DNA from: Streptosporangium amethystogenes
GTDB taxonomy: Bacteria; Actinomycetota; Actinomycetes; Streptosporangiales; Streptosporangiaceae
Direction of reading: 5' to 3'
Assembly: GCF_000721075.1 (NCBI RefSeq)
Contig: NZ_JOEQ01000005.1
Coordinates: 1-64,000 of the forward strand
DNA length: 64,000 nucleotides
Shown here: positions 34,099 through 42,421 of the stretch, piece by piece
Layout: the number at the start of each line of letters is the position of its first letter
Numbering within the stretch: the first letter of the stretch is position 1
The notes under the pieces: model-generated
The model's input: the letters and a program-made list of their open reading frames with translations, nothing else
What the model was told of the DNA's origin: nothing
Databases searched by the model: none
Made by a program: the position numbers and the translations under genes

Positions 34099-35421
34099 AT
34101 GCAAGCTCGAATCCGCACGGCCATGATTGTCGGCATGGTGATGACCGTGCTGGCCACCATCGGTGTGTCAGCGGCCTTCGCGCCGCCGGCTCACGCCACG
34201 CAGGTGATCACTGACATCGCCTACGCGCCCGCACAACCGGCCGGTAGCAGGGGGCATCTGCTGGACCTCTACCTGCCGTCCACCGGCATCACGCCCCGGC
34301 CGCTGCTGATCTGGCACAGTGGCTCAGCGTGGACGAGCGACGACGGCAAGACCGGCGCGGACGCGATCGCGGACGTCTTCACCCCGCTGGGCTTCGCCGT
34401 GGTCGGCGTCAGCGTCCGGTCCAGCGCTCAGGCGATCTTCCCGGCCCAGGTGCACGACATCAAGGCGGCCATCCGCTGGCTGCGTGCGAACGCCGCCACG
34501 TACCAGCTCGACCCCAATCGCTTCGCGATCATGGGCGACTCCTCGGGCGGCTGGCTGACGGAGATGGCCACCCTGTCCGGCGGCGTGGCGGCGCTGGAGG
34601 GCACCGTCGGCACGACCGGCGTCTCCAGCGCCGTGCAGGCAGGGCTCGCCTTCTACGGCCCGACCGACTTCCTGCAGATGAACGCACAGAACCTGCCGAC
34701 CGGCGGGCTTGACCACGACTCTCCCGCCTCTCCGGAATCCCTCCTGGTCGGCTGCCCGATCCAGACCTGCCCGGCCCAGGTGGCCCAGGCCAATCCGATG
34801 ACCTACGTCGACGGCAACGACCCGCCGCTGATGTTCCTGCATGGCCAGGCCGACTTCCTGGTACCGCACGGGCAGAGCGTCCTGCTCTACAACAGGATCA
34901 AGGCTCAGTGCGGCAACGCCACGTTCGTCTCGGTACCCGGCGCGGATCACATGATGCCCCAGATCATGGACCCCGCCCGGTACGGCATGCAGACCGTCCA
35001 CACCACCACCGGCTGCGCCGAGACCGTCGGCACCGGTACGTTGAACCCCACCTGGCCCAACTTCGCGACCTTCCTGCGCGGCGGGCTCAAGATGGGCACC
35101 TCCTGCGAGGTCGCCTACGCCACCGGCGCCTGGAACGGCGCTTTCACCGGCAGCGTGACCATCAGGAACACCGGAACGACCTCCATCGACGGCTGGACCT
35201 TGACGTGGACCTGGTCGGGCAACCAGCAGATCACGACCGCCTGGAACGCCACGGTGACCCAGACCGGCGCCCAGGTGACCGCCCGCGACGCGGGCCATAA
35301 CTCCCACATCGGCCCCGGCTCCAGTCAGAGCCTCGGCTTCTCGGCGACCGCCACCGGGACGAACGATATTCCAGCCCAGTTCAAACTCAACAACATCGTC
35401 TGCACGAGAGTGCCCGCCTGA
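34099..35421 (+). CDS. Secreted esterase/lipase-like hydrolase with CBM2
   Basis: 440 aa extracellular enzyme. Signal peptide MQARIRTAMIVGMVMTVLAT ends near APPAHA. The alpha/beta-hydrolase (BD-FAE/acetyl-esterase-like) domain spans about 30-310, with oxyanion-side HSGSAW, nucleophile elbow IMGDSSGGWLTEMA (about 152), acid in LHGQADFLVP and His in VPGADHMMPQI. A CBM2 cellulose/xylan-binding domain (about 335-440) follows: CEVAYATGAWNGAFTGSVTI, TWSGNQQITTAWNATVTQ, ending ...NNIVC with the flanking Cys pair typical of the family. It likely deacetylates xylan or another plant polymer. The frame is open far upstream, but the signal peptide fixes the start. Confidence 0.82.
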   Translation: MQARIRTAMIVGMVMTVLATIGVSAAFAPPAHATQVITDIAYAPAQPAGSRGHLLDLYLPSTGITPRPLLIWHSGSAWTSDDGKTGADAIADVFTPLGFAVVGVSVRSSAQAIFPAQVHDIKAAIRWLRANAATYQLDPNRFAIMGDSSGGWLTEMATLSGGVAALEGTVGTTGVSSAVQAGLAFYGPTDFLQMNAQNLPTGGLDHDSPASPESLLVGCPIQTCPAQVAQANPMTYVDGNDPPLMFLHGQADFLVPHGQSVLLYNRIKAQCGNATFVSVPGADHMMPQIMDPARYGMQTVHTTTGCAETVGTGTLNPTWPNFATFLRGGLKMGTSCEVAYATGAWNGAFTGSVTIRNTGTTSIDGWTLTWTWSGNQQITTAWNATVTQTGAQVTARDAGHNSHIGPGSSQSLGFSATATGTNDIPAQFKLNNIVCTRVPA

Positions 35422-35429
35422 TACGACGC

Positions 35430-35461
35430 GCCGGGCCTGAGCCGAATGGCGACGGCCCGGC
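35430..35461 (+). terminator. Hairpin after CBM2 esterase
   Basis: GCCGGGCC pairs with GGCCCGGC around a 16-nt loop, 9 nt after the esterase stop. Confidence 0.5.
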
Positions 35462-35772
35462 ACCGTTCTCTCGTCGTCCGGAATTACATTCGGGAAAATC
35501 GCGACGCGGCACGTAAAGACGCATTTCCAAAATTCAACACGTTCCGTCGAATCCTGATCACGGAATGTCGCCGACCGGGGCGCTCGCCTTCATATTGCTT
35601 TATTCGACGATCCGCCCCTATTCTTGCCTCCGGCGGTCCGCCGGCCTATTTTTCGTTGTTTTCATTGACCGGCCGGGGTCGCTCGATATCCCGGGACCCG
35701 AAATGAATCGGATAAACCGCCTTCCGCTGCCTGGAGGCCGTTGTCCGGGATCACCCATGAGTTAGGGGACGT
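35462..35772 (+). promoter_or_regulatory. Leader/promoter region of the polyketide operon
   Basis: 311 nt without a gene, lower in GC than its surroundings. TTGACC (35665-35670) and TATCCC (35687-35692) with 16 nt between them are the best -35/-10 pair seen, giving a leader of roughly 75 nt before the GTG of the first gene. No pathway regulator is encoded nearby. Confidence 0.4.
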
Positions 35773-36825
35773 GTGCGTACATCCAATATGTTTGTCAGGA
35801 GTCTCGGCGTCTATGTGCCTGACAGTGTGAGCGTCGAGCAGGCGGTTCGTGAGGGCTGGTACCCGAACGAGGAGGTCGAGAAGTTCCAGCAGATCGGCGC
35901 GGCGGTGGCCGGCGACATGCCCGCGCCCGAGATGGCGCGGCTCGCGGTCCTGGACGCGTACGACCGCTGGGGTGAGTCCTCCCCGCGCGATCTCGACCTC
36001 CTGCTCTACCCGTCGGTCTGGCACCAGGGCCCGAACGGCTGGCAGCCCCAGCACTACCTGCAGATGCACCTCCTCGGCGGGAACGTGCCGGCGTTCGAGA
36101 TCCGCAGCGGCTGCGTAGGGATGATCAGCTCGCTCGATCTGGCGGCGAGCTACCTGCAGGCCGACGCGGGCAGGGAGACGGCGATGGTCGTCTCCTCGGA
36201 CAACCACGGCACCCCGCTGGTGGACCGCTGGCGGATGACCCCCGGGGCGCTGATCGGCGACGCCGCGGCCGCGCTCGTCCTCGGCAAGGGGTACGGCATG
36301 GCCGAGCTCCTGTCGGTGAACGCGACGGTGATCCCGGAGGCCGACGCGGTCAACGACGGCGCCTACCCCCTGTTCCCCCCGGACGCCACCATCGGCAGAG
36401 GGCTGAACTTCGGAGACCGGCACGAGGAATTCCGCCAGCGGCTGCTCAAAGCGCAGGGAACCGGGATCCACCTGACGATCCAAAAAACGATGATGCAGCA
36501 GGTCGAACAGACCCTGGACGAGGCCGGGATCGGGCTTGCCGACATCACGCGGGTGGCGTTGCCGCACGGCCGCCGCGAGGACCTGGACGGGCAGATGTCC
36601 TGGCTGGGCATCGACGAGGATCAGACGACCTGGGACTACGGGAGGCGCGTGGGCCACTGCGGCGCGGTGGACCAGTTCATCGCCTTCGAGCACCTGATCG
36701 CGACCGGCGGGCTGGTGGCCGGCGATCACCTGCTCATGGTCGGGTTCGGCTCCGGAACGTCCGTCGCCGCGGCGGTGTTCAGGGTCCTGGCCACCTCTCC
36801 CGTCACGAGAGAGGCACGCGCGTGA
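35773..36825 (+). CDS. KAS III-like acyltransferase (ChlB/CerJ type), first copy
   Basis: 350 aa thiolase-fold protein. Nucleophile Cys114 in IRSGCVGM. The FabH Asn motif (NxGNTS) is replaced by RVGHCGAVDQF (His295, Asp300), the Cys-His-Asp arrangement known from acyltransferring relatives such as CerJ. VALPHGRRED (His265) is also kept. ATTWDYG-like TTWDYGRR and HQGPNGWQP are shared with the second copy. Such enzymes move a finished acyl group from a PKS or ACP to another ACP or an acceptor, instead of condensing with malonyl-ACP. GTG start behind GGGGAC. Overlaps the ACP gene by 4 nt. About 45 percent identity with the second copy is my visual estimate. Confidence 0.8.
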   Translation: MRTSNMFVRSLGVYVPDSVSVEQAVREGWYPNEEVEKFQQIGAAVAGDMPAPEMARLAVLDAYDRWGESSPRDLDLLLYPSVWHQGPNGWQPQHYLQMHLLGGNVPAFEIRSGCVGMISSLDLAASYLQADAGRETAMVVSSDNHGTPLVDRWRMTPGALIGDAAAALVLGKGYGMAELLSVNATVIPEADAVNDGAYPLFPPDATIGRGLNFGDRHEEFRQRLLKAQGTGIHLTIQKTMMQQVEQTLDEAGIGLADITRVALPHGRREDLDGQMSWLGIDEDQTTWDYGRRVGHCGAVDQFIAFEHLIATGGLVAGDHLLMVGFGSGTSVAAAVFRVLATSPVTREARA

Positions 36826-37073
36826 CCGAGCTCACGCGAAGGCTGGTCGACTTCATCCAGGACAACCTCGTCCCAGGCGGCGACGACATCAAGGTCGACG
36901 AGACGACCCCGCTCCTCGTGTCGGGTCTCCTGGACTCCCTGCGGACGGCGCGGCTGCTGAACTTCCTCCGGAGGGACATCGGCGTCCCGATCCCCGCCGC
37001 GAAGCTCGACCCCGAGAACTTCCGGGACGTCGTGACCATCGTGGCGATGGTCAGAGAACTCGAATCCGTCTAG
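36822..37073 (+). CDS. Discrete acyl carrier protein
   Basis: 83 aa. One ACP domain: LTRRLVDFIQDNLVPGG, then the phosphopantetheine site VSGLLDSLRTARLLNFL (Ser about 39) and IPAAKLDPENFRDVVTIVAM. GTG start overlapping the upstream stop (GTGA), so translationally coupled. By analogy to ChlB2 it would carry the aryl group between the iterative PKS and the final acyl acceptor. Confidence 0.85.
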   Translation: MTELTRRLVDFIQDNLVPGGDDIKVDETTPLLVSGLLDSLRTARLLNFLRRDIGVPIPAAKLDPENFRDVVTIVAMVRELESV

Positions 37074-37092
37074 CCGGGGCAAGGGCAGAGTC

Positions 37093-38136
37093 ATGCAGTG
37101 GGCGGACACGTACATCAGCGGAGTGGGAGCCTTCCTCCCCCGGACCGTCGTCAGCGTCGAGAAAGCCGTCGCCAAAGGCTGGTACCCGGCCGAAGAGGCC
37201 GAGCTGCACAACCTGGCCGGGGCGGCGGTGGCCGGTGACGTACCGGCTCCGGAGATGGCCCTGCACGCGGCGCGGAGCGCGCTCAAGCGCAGCGGGCGGG
37301 CGCCGGCCGACCTGGATCTCCTCCTGTACGCCTCGACGTGGCACCAGGGACCGGATGGCTGGCCCCCGCACTCCTACCTGCAGCGTCATCTCGTCGGCGG
37401 GGACGTCCTGGCCACCGAGATCCGGCAGGGCTGCAACGGGATGTTCATCGCCCTGGAACTCGCGGCCGGCCACCTGGACGCCGCTCCCGGACGGCAGGCC
37501 GCCTTGCTGGTCGCCGCCGACAATTACGGCACCCCGCTGATGGACCGGTGGCGGATGGGCCCCGGCTACATCGGCGGGGACGCAGCCGGCGCGCTCGTGC
37601 TCACCAAGGAGACAGGTTTCGCGCGCCTGCTGTCGGTCTGCACGACGACGGTGACCGAGGCCGAGGAACTGCACCGGGGCAGCGAACCCCTGTTCCCCCC
37701 GGGCGTCACGCTCGGGCGCAAGATGAGCTTCGCGGCCAGGAACGAGCAGTTCCGGCAGCAGGTCATGCCCAAGGGCGAGGCCACCGCGGCGCTGTTCAAG
37801 ATCCAGCGGGCGTTGATGGAGGTCGTCGAGCGCGCGCTGGACGAGAGCGGGATCGAGGCCCGCGCTCTCGCCCGGGTGGCGTTCATGAACTACTCCGAAG
37901 AGATCGTCGAACAGCGGTGCATGGCCATGCTCGACCTGCCCATGTCCCGCTCGACCTGGGACTACGGCCGCACCATCGGCCACTGCGGGGCCAGCGACCA
38001 GGTCCTTTCCCTCGACCACCTGCTCATGACCGGGCAGCTGGGCCCCGGCGACCACATGCTGATGCTCGGCACCGGGCCGGGGGTGACCGTCTCCAGTGCC
38101 GTGATCAAGATCATCGACAATCCTCAATGGGCCTGA
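37093..38136 (+). CDS. KAS III-like acyltransferase (ChlB/CerJ type), second copy
   Basis: 347 aa paralogue of the first. Cys114 sits in IRQGCNGMFI and the His-Asp pair in TIGHCGASDQVL (His297, Asp302). The position equal to FabH's second His is Asn (FMNYSEEIVE), unlike the first copy, so the two probably do different transfer steps. Starts 19 nt after the ACP stop, with GGGCAAGGGCAG upstream. In the chlorothricin pathway two such enzymes act in sequence (PKS to ACP, then ACP to sugar); the same division is inferred here. Confidence 0.8.
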   Translation: MQWADTYISGVGAFLPRTVVSVEKAVAKGWYPAEEAELHNLAGAAVAGDVPAPEMALHAARSALKRSGRAPADLDLLLYASTWHQGPDGWPPHSYLQRHLVGGDVLATEIRQGCNGMFIALELAAGHLDAAPGRQAALLVAADNYGTPLMDRWRMGPGYIGGDAAGALVLTKETGFARLLSVCTTTVTEAEELHRGSEPLFPPGVTLGRKMSFAARNEQFRQQVMPKGEATAALFKIQRALMEVVERALDESGIEARALARVAFMNYSEEIVEQRCMAMLDLPMSRSTWDYGRTIGHCGASDQVLSLDHLLMTGQLGPGDHMLMLGTGPGVTVSSAVIKIIDNPQWA

Positions 38137-38157
38137 ACCGAAGGGAAACGAACGCAG

Positions 38158-41100
38158 ATGGTCGACAGTCCGCGCGGAGTCCGGGTGGAACCAGTGGCGG
38201 TGGTCGGAATCGGATGCCGCCTTCCCGGCGACGTCCGCTCACCGGACGAGTTCTGGGACCTGCTGCGCGCCGGCCGGAACACGACCGGGCCGCTGCCCGA
38301 CGAACGCTGGCGCCGGTATGAGAACCGGAGCCCCGAATACGCCGCCGCGCTGCGCGACGCCGTGCGTCACGGCAGCTTCCTGAGCGACATCGAGGGCTTC
38401 GACGCGGAGTTCTTCGGCCTGTCGCCCCGCGAGGCCGAGCTGATGGACCCGCAGCAGCGGATCCTGATGGAGACCGCGTGGGAGGCCCTGGAGAACGCCG
38501 GCCTGCCGCCGCACGAGCTGGTCGGCACCGACGCCGGGGTGTTCGTCGGGGTCTGCACCAACGACTACGGAAGCCGCCTCCTGGAGGACCTGCCCCAGAT
38601 CGAGGCGTGGACCGGGATCGGTGCCGCGACCTGTGCCGTCGCCAATCGCATCTCCTACTCCCTGGACCTGCGCGGACCCAGCATGGCGATCGACACCGCC
38701 TGCTCGGCGTCGCTGGTCGCGCTGCACCTGGCCGCGCAGAGCCTGCGGCTCGGGGAGAGCGACGTCGCCCTCGCCGGCGGCGTCAACCTGCTGGTCACCC
38801 CGGGCCAGACCCTCACGCTCGGCACCGCCGGAGCCCTGGCCCCCGACGGGCGGTCCAAGTCGTTCGACGCGTCGGCCGACGGCTACGGACGTGGCGAGGG
38901 CTGCGGCGTGGTCGTGCTCAAGCGGCTGTCCGACGCGCAGCGCGACGGCGACCGTGTCCTCGCGCTCGTCATCGGCAGCGCCGTGAACCAGGACGGGCAC
39001 ACCAACGGCATCATGGCGCCGTGCGGGGAGGCTCAGGAACACGTGATGGTCCGGGCCTGCCGGCAGGCGGGCGTCGAGCCGTCCACCGTCGACTACATCG
39101 AGGCGCACGGCACCGGGACCCGGCTTGGCGACCCGCTGGAGGCGGGGGCGCTCTCCTCCGTGTACGGCACGGGGCGGTCCCCAGGCGACCCGTGCCTCAT
39201 CGGCTCGGTCAAGTCCAACATCGGTCACCTCGAAGGCGCGGCCGGCATCGCCGGCGTCATCAAGGCGGTGCTCGCCCTCGACCGCGGTGAGATCCCCCCG
39301 AGCGTGCTGACCACCCTGAACCCGGCCATCCAGTGGGAGTCCTCGGGTCTTCGCGTGGTGACCGAACGATCGGCCTGGCCGGAGCGCGACCACCCCCGCC
39401 GGGCGGGTGTCTCCAGCTTCGGGTACGGCGGCACGGTCGCGCACATCGTGCTGGAACAGGCGCCTCCTACCCGGGAGGCGCCCCGGGGCGAAGGGACGGG
39501 GGAGCGGCTGTTCCCGCTGTCGGCCGCGTCGGAGCAGGCGCTGCGGCAGTACGCGGGCAAGCTCGCCGATCATCTCGGGACGGGGCTCGACCTGGCGTCG
39601 GCGGGGCACACGCTGGCGCTCCGGCGCACCCATCTGGCCCGTCGCGCCGTCGTGGTCGGGGCGGACGGGGACGAGCTGGCGGCCAACCTGCGCAGGCTCG
39701 CGGAGGACGTGCCGGCCGAGGCCGTCCTCACCGGTGACGTGCTGCCCGAGCTCGGTCCCGGGCCGGTCTGGGTCTTCTCCGGGCAGGGCTGTCAGTGGCG
39801 CGGGATGGGGCGGGAACTGCTCGCCGTGCCGGAGTTCGCCTCCCTGGTCGACGAGGTGGAGCCGATCTTCATCGAGGAGATCGGCTTCTCTCCCCGGCAG
39901 GTCCTCGCCGACGGCGATCTCGACACCATCGACCGCGTGCAAACCATGATCTTCGTGATGCAGCTGGGCCTCGCCAGGCTCTGGAACGCGTACGGGGTCG
40001 CTCCGAAGGCCGTCATCGGCCACTCCGTCGGCGAGATCGCGGCGGCGGTGACGGCCGGCGCGATGAGTGTCGCCGACGGCACCCGCCTGATCTGCCGCCG
40101 CTCCCGGCTGCTGCGCCAGGCCGAGGGCAAGGGGGCCATGGTGATGGTCGAGGTGTCCTTCGAGGAGGCGGCGGAGAGGCTGGCCGGCCGTACCGACCTG
40201 GTGGCCGCGATCTCGTCGGCCCCCTGTTCCACCGTGCTGTCCGGTGACGTCGCCGCGGTCGAGGCGGTGCTGGACGAGTGGCCGGCCGAGGGCATCGTGG
40301 TGCGGCGGGTGGCGTCGGATGTCGCCTTCCACAGCCCGCACATGGACCCTCTGGCCGTCGAACTGGCCGCCGCCACCGCCGATCTCTCGTTCGGGGCACC
40401 TCGCATCCCCATGTACACGACCGCGCTGGCGGATCCCCGGTCGACGCCCGTCCTGGACGGCGCGTACTGGGCGGCGAACCTCCGGGATCCCGTGCGGCTG
40501 GCCGCGGCGACGACGGCCGCGGCACAGGACGGTTACCGGATGTTCCTGGAGATCTCCCCCCACCCCGTGGTCGCGCACTCGGTGACCGAGACGCTCTCGG
40601 AGAACGGGTTCGAGGACGTGTTCGTCGGCACGTCACTGCGCCGGAACCAGCCGGAGCCGCCGACCTTCCTCATCGCGCTGGGCACGGCGCACTGTCACGG
40701 CGTCGATGTGGACTGGAGCCGGCTGCAGCCGTCCGGCGGCCTGGCCGATCTGCCGCCGTACGCCTGGCAGCACCGCCGTCACTGGCGCGAGGCGTACACC
40801 GAGGACGACAACCGAGGGCACGACGTGCACTCCCACACCCTGCTCGGAGCCGGGGCCAGCCTCGCGGGCAGCCGGACCCGGGTGTGGCGGACCAGCCTGG
40901 AGGACGCCAACCGGCCCTACCCGGGCAGCCACGCCCTCAACGGGGTCGAGATCGTGCCCGCCGCCGTGCTGGTCAACACGTTCCTGCACGCGGTCGAGGA
41001 CGAGGACGTCACGCTCACCGACCTGGAGATGATGCATCCGCTGATGACAGCGGAGCGCAGGCAGATCCAGGTCGTGCACGAGCCTCCAGCGGTACGGCTC

Positions 41101-41973
41101 GCGGCCCGTACACCGGCCGGCCCCGACGAGCCCGAACCCGCCTGGCTGGTGCACGTCACCGCGGACGTGGCCGCTCCGGGTCAGGTGAAACCCGACGTGC
41201 TGCCGGACGGCGGGGCTCTCACCCCGATCGATCCCGGGTTCGTGCACAAGCGGCTGGCCACCGTCGGCGTGCCCTCGACGGGCTTCGGCTGGACGATCGA
41301 GACGCTGCTGAGCGGGGACGGCGTGCTGCGGGCCACTGTCCGCACCGCCCGCACCGGGGAACCGGGGAGCTGGGCGCCGGCGCTGGACGCGGCGATGTCC
41401 GTGGCGCCCTGCGTCTTCTCCGGCGATCCGGTGCTGCGCATGGTCGTGCACATCGACGAGGTGGTGCTGACCGGCACGCCACCCTTGACGATGATCATCA
41501 ACGCGGCCGTGGACCCGGCCGCCGACGACACCGTCCGGGTGCTCCTGGCCGACGTGGACGGCCGGGTGGTGGGACACCTCGCGGGACTCCGCTATCCGGT
41601 GATCGACGCGCCCGCCTCGGCCGAGGAGGATCTCCGGGGGCCCGCGGAGTCGTTCGCCGGCCTGGCGCCCGAGGACCTGCGTGAGCGCGTCCTGCCCGAG
41701 ATCCGGGCGGAGATCGCGGCCGTGATGAGGCTGTCCCCTGAGGATCTGGCGATCCGGCGTCCCCTTGTCGAGCAGGGGCTGGACTCGGTGATGACCATCA
41801 TGGTCCGGCGGCGCCTGGAGAAGCGTTTCGGCTGCCGTCTCCCCGCGACCCTGCTGTGGCAGCAGCCCACCATCTCCGCGATCGCGGACCACCTGGTGAA
41901 GCTTCTCGCGGCTCCGAGACCGGACGCGGCGGCGGAGACCGTTCCCGAGAGCATGCCCGCGATCGGGGGCTGA
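38158..41973 (+). CDS. Iterative type I PKS, orsellinic-acid-synthase type (KS-AT-DH-ACP)
   Basis: 1271 aa. KS (about 10-435): Cys182 in [26 protein letters not shown], and [12 protein letters not shown] (about 520-820): [13 protein letters not shown], nucleophile [11 protein letters not shown] (Ser about 623), and VAFHSPHM, the malonyl-type HAFH-like motif. A DH-fold (product-template/thioester-hydrolase-like) region spans about 890-1150: [10 protein letters not shown] fits HxxxGxxxxP (His about 925), while the second motif LDAAMSV lacks the usual Gln/His. ACP (about 1170-1245): Ser1210 in GLDSVMTIM. There is no KR, so an unreduced tetraketide such as orsellinic acid is expected. Length and order match AviM/CalO5-type synthases. 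Fourth gene of the operon, followed by a strong hairpin. Confidence 0.88.
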   Translation: MVDSPRGVRVEPVAVVGIGCRLPGDVRSPDEFWDLLRAGRNTTGPLPDERWRRYENRSPEYAAALRDAVRHGSFLSDIEGFDAEFFGLSPREAELMDPQQRILMETAWEALENAGLPPHELVGTDAGVFVGVCTNDYGSRLLEDLPQIEAWTGIGAATCAVANRISYSLDLRGPSMAIDTACSASLVALHLAAQSLRLGESDVALAGGVNLLVTPGQTLTLGTAGALAPDGRSKSFDASADGYGRGEGCGVVVLKRLSDAQRDGDRVLALVIGSAVNQDGHTNGIMAPCGEAQEHVMVRACRQAGVEPSTVDYIEAHGTGTRLGDPLEAGALSSVYGTGRSPGDPCLIGSVKSNIGHLEGAAGIAGVIKAVLALDRGEIPPSVLTTLNPAIQWESSGLRVVTERSAWPERDHPRRAGVSSFGYGGTVAHIVLEQAPPTREAPRGEGTGERLFPLSAASEQALRQYAGKLADHLGTGLDLASAGHTLALRRTHLARRAVVVGADGDELAANLRRLAEDVPAEAVLTGDVLPELGPGPVWVFSGQGCQWRGMGRELLAVPEFASLVDEVEPIFIEEIGFSPRQVLADGDLDTIDRVQTMIFVMQLGLARLWNAYGVAPKAVIGHSVGEIAAAVTAGAMSVADGTRLICRRSRLLRQAEGKGAMVMVEVSFEEAAERLAGRTDLVAAISSAPCSTVLSGDVAAVEAVLDEWPAEGIVVRRVASDVAFHSPHMDPLAVELAAATADLSFGAPRIPMYTTALADPRSTPVLDGAYWAANLRDPVRLAAATTAAAQDGYRMFLEISPHPVVAHSVTETLSENGFEDVFVGTSLRRNQPEPPTFLIALGTAHCHGVDVDWSRLQPSGGLADLPPYAWQHRRHWREAYTEDDNRGHDVHSHTLLGAGASLAGSRTRVWRTSLEDANRPYPGSHALNGVEIVPAAVLVNTFLHAVEDEDVTLTDLEMMHPLMTAERRQIQVVHEPPAVRLAARTPAGPDEPEPAWLVHVTADVAAPGQVKPDVLPDGGALTPIDPGFVHKRLATVGVPSTGFGWTIETLLSGDGVLRATVRTARTGEPGSWAPALDAAMSVAPCVFSGDPVLRMVVHIDEVVLTGTPPLTMIINAAVDPAADDTVRVLLADVDGRVVGHLAGLRYPVIDAPASAEEDLRGPAESFAGLAPEDLRERVLPEIRAEIAAVMRLSPEDLAIRRPLVEQGLDSVMTIMVRRRLEKRFGCRLPATLLWQQPTISAIADHLVKLLAAPRPDAAAETVPESMPAIGG

Positions 41974-41982
41974 GGCCGCTGA

Positions 41983-42021
41983 CCGGGTAGCCCGAGGGGG
42001 CGATCCCCTCGGGCTACCCGG
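41983..42021 (+). terminator. 17-bp hairpin ending the polyketide operon
   Basis: CCGGGTAGCCCGAGGGG pairs perfectly with CCCCTCGGGCTACCCGG around a 5-nt loop, starting 10 nt after the PKS stop. No U-tract. Confidence 0.8.
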
Positions 42022-42421
42022 CTGTCGCGTCCGGTTGGAGCCGGCCGCACCACCCGCCGCGTCCCAGCTGTTCGGCCGGTTCGAAGCCGCCCGGCCCGAA
42101 TGTGTCCCTGTTCACCGGCCTGTCGCCCGGACGCGTCAACGAACTCGGTGGCAACCTGCGGAGACTCCGCCCAGAGCTTGGCCTCTTTTCTCCCAAAGAG
42201 GCTGAATGCGATTAGCGGAATAAATGCGACCGAATATCAAACAGTCCAATTACTCAAGCCGTTTTGATCGTCCACGCGTGGTCGCGGTATGGGCGCGGGA
42301 AAGGGGCGCTGTCTGACGACGTGTGCGGGAGAGGTTGGACGGGTGTGCCGACAGAGGCTACGCTACTGGCCACCTGTAGCCACAGAAAACACACATCTGT
42401 CGGTTCATTGTACCATGAGGA
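42022..42421. other. 400-nt non-coding gap before the second HelD gene
   Basis: Nothing recognised besides an AT-richer patch at 42200-42265. There is no 19-bp rifamycin-associated element here, unlike upstream of helR. The helD promoter probably lies in the last 100 nt. Confidence 0.4.

Noticed and set aside
38239..40578. Minus-strand open frame of 779 codons opposite the PKS
   Set aside because: Shadow of the PKS coding strand; no motif, whereas all KS and AT active sites lie on the plus strand.
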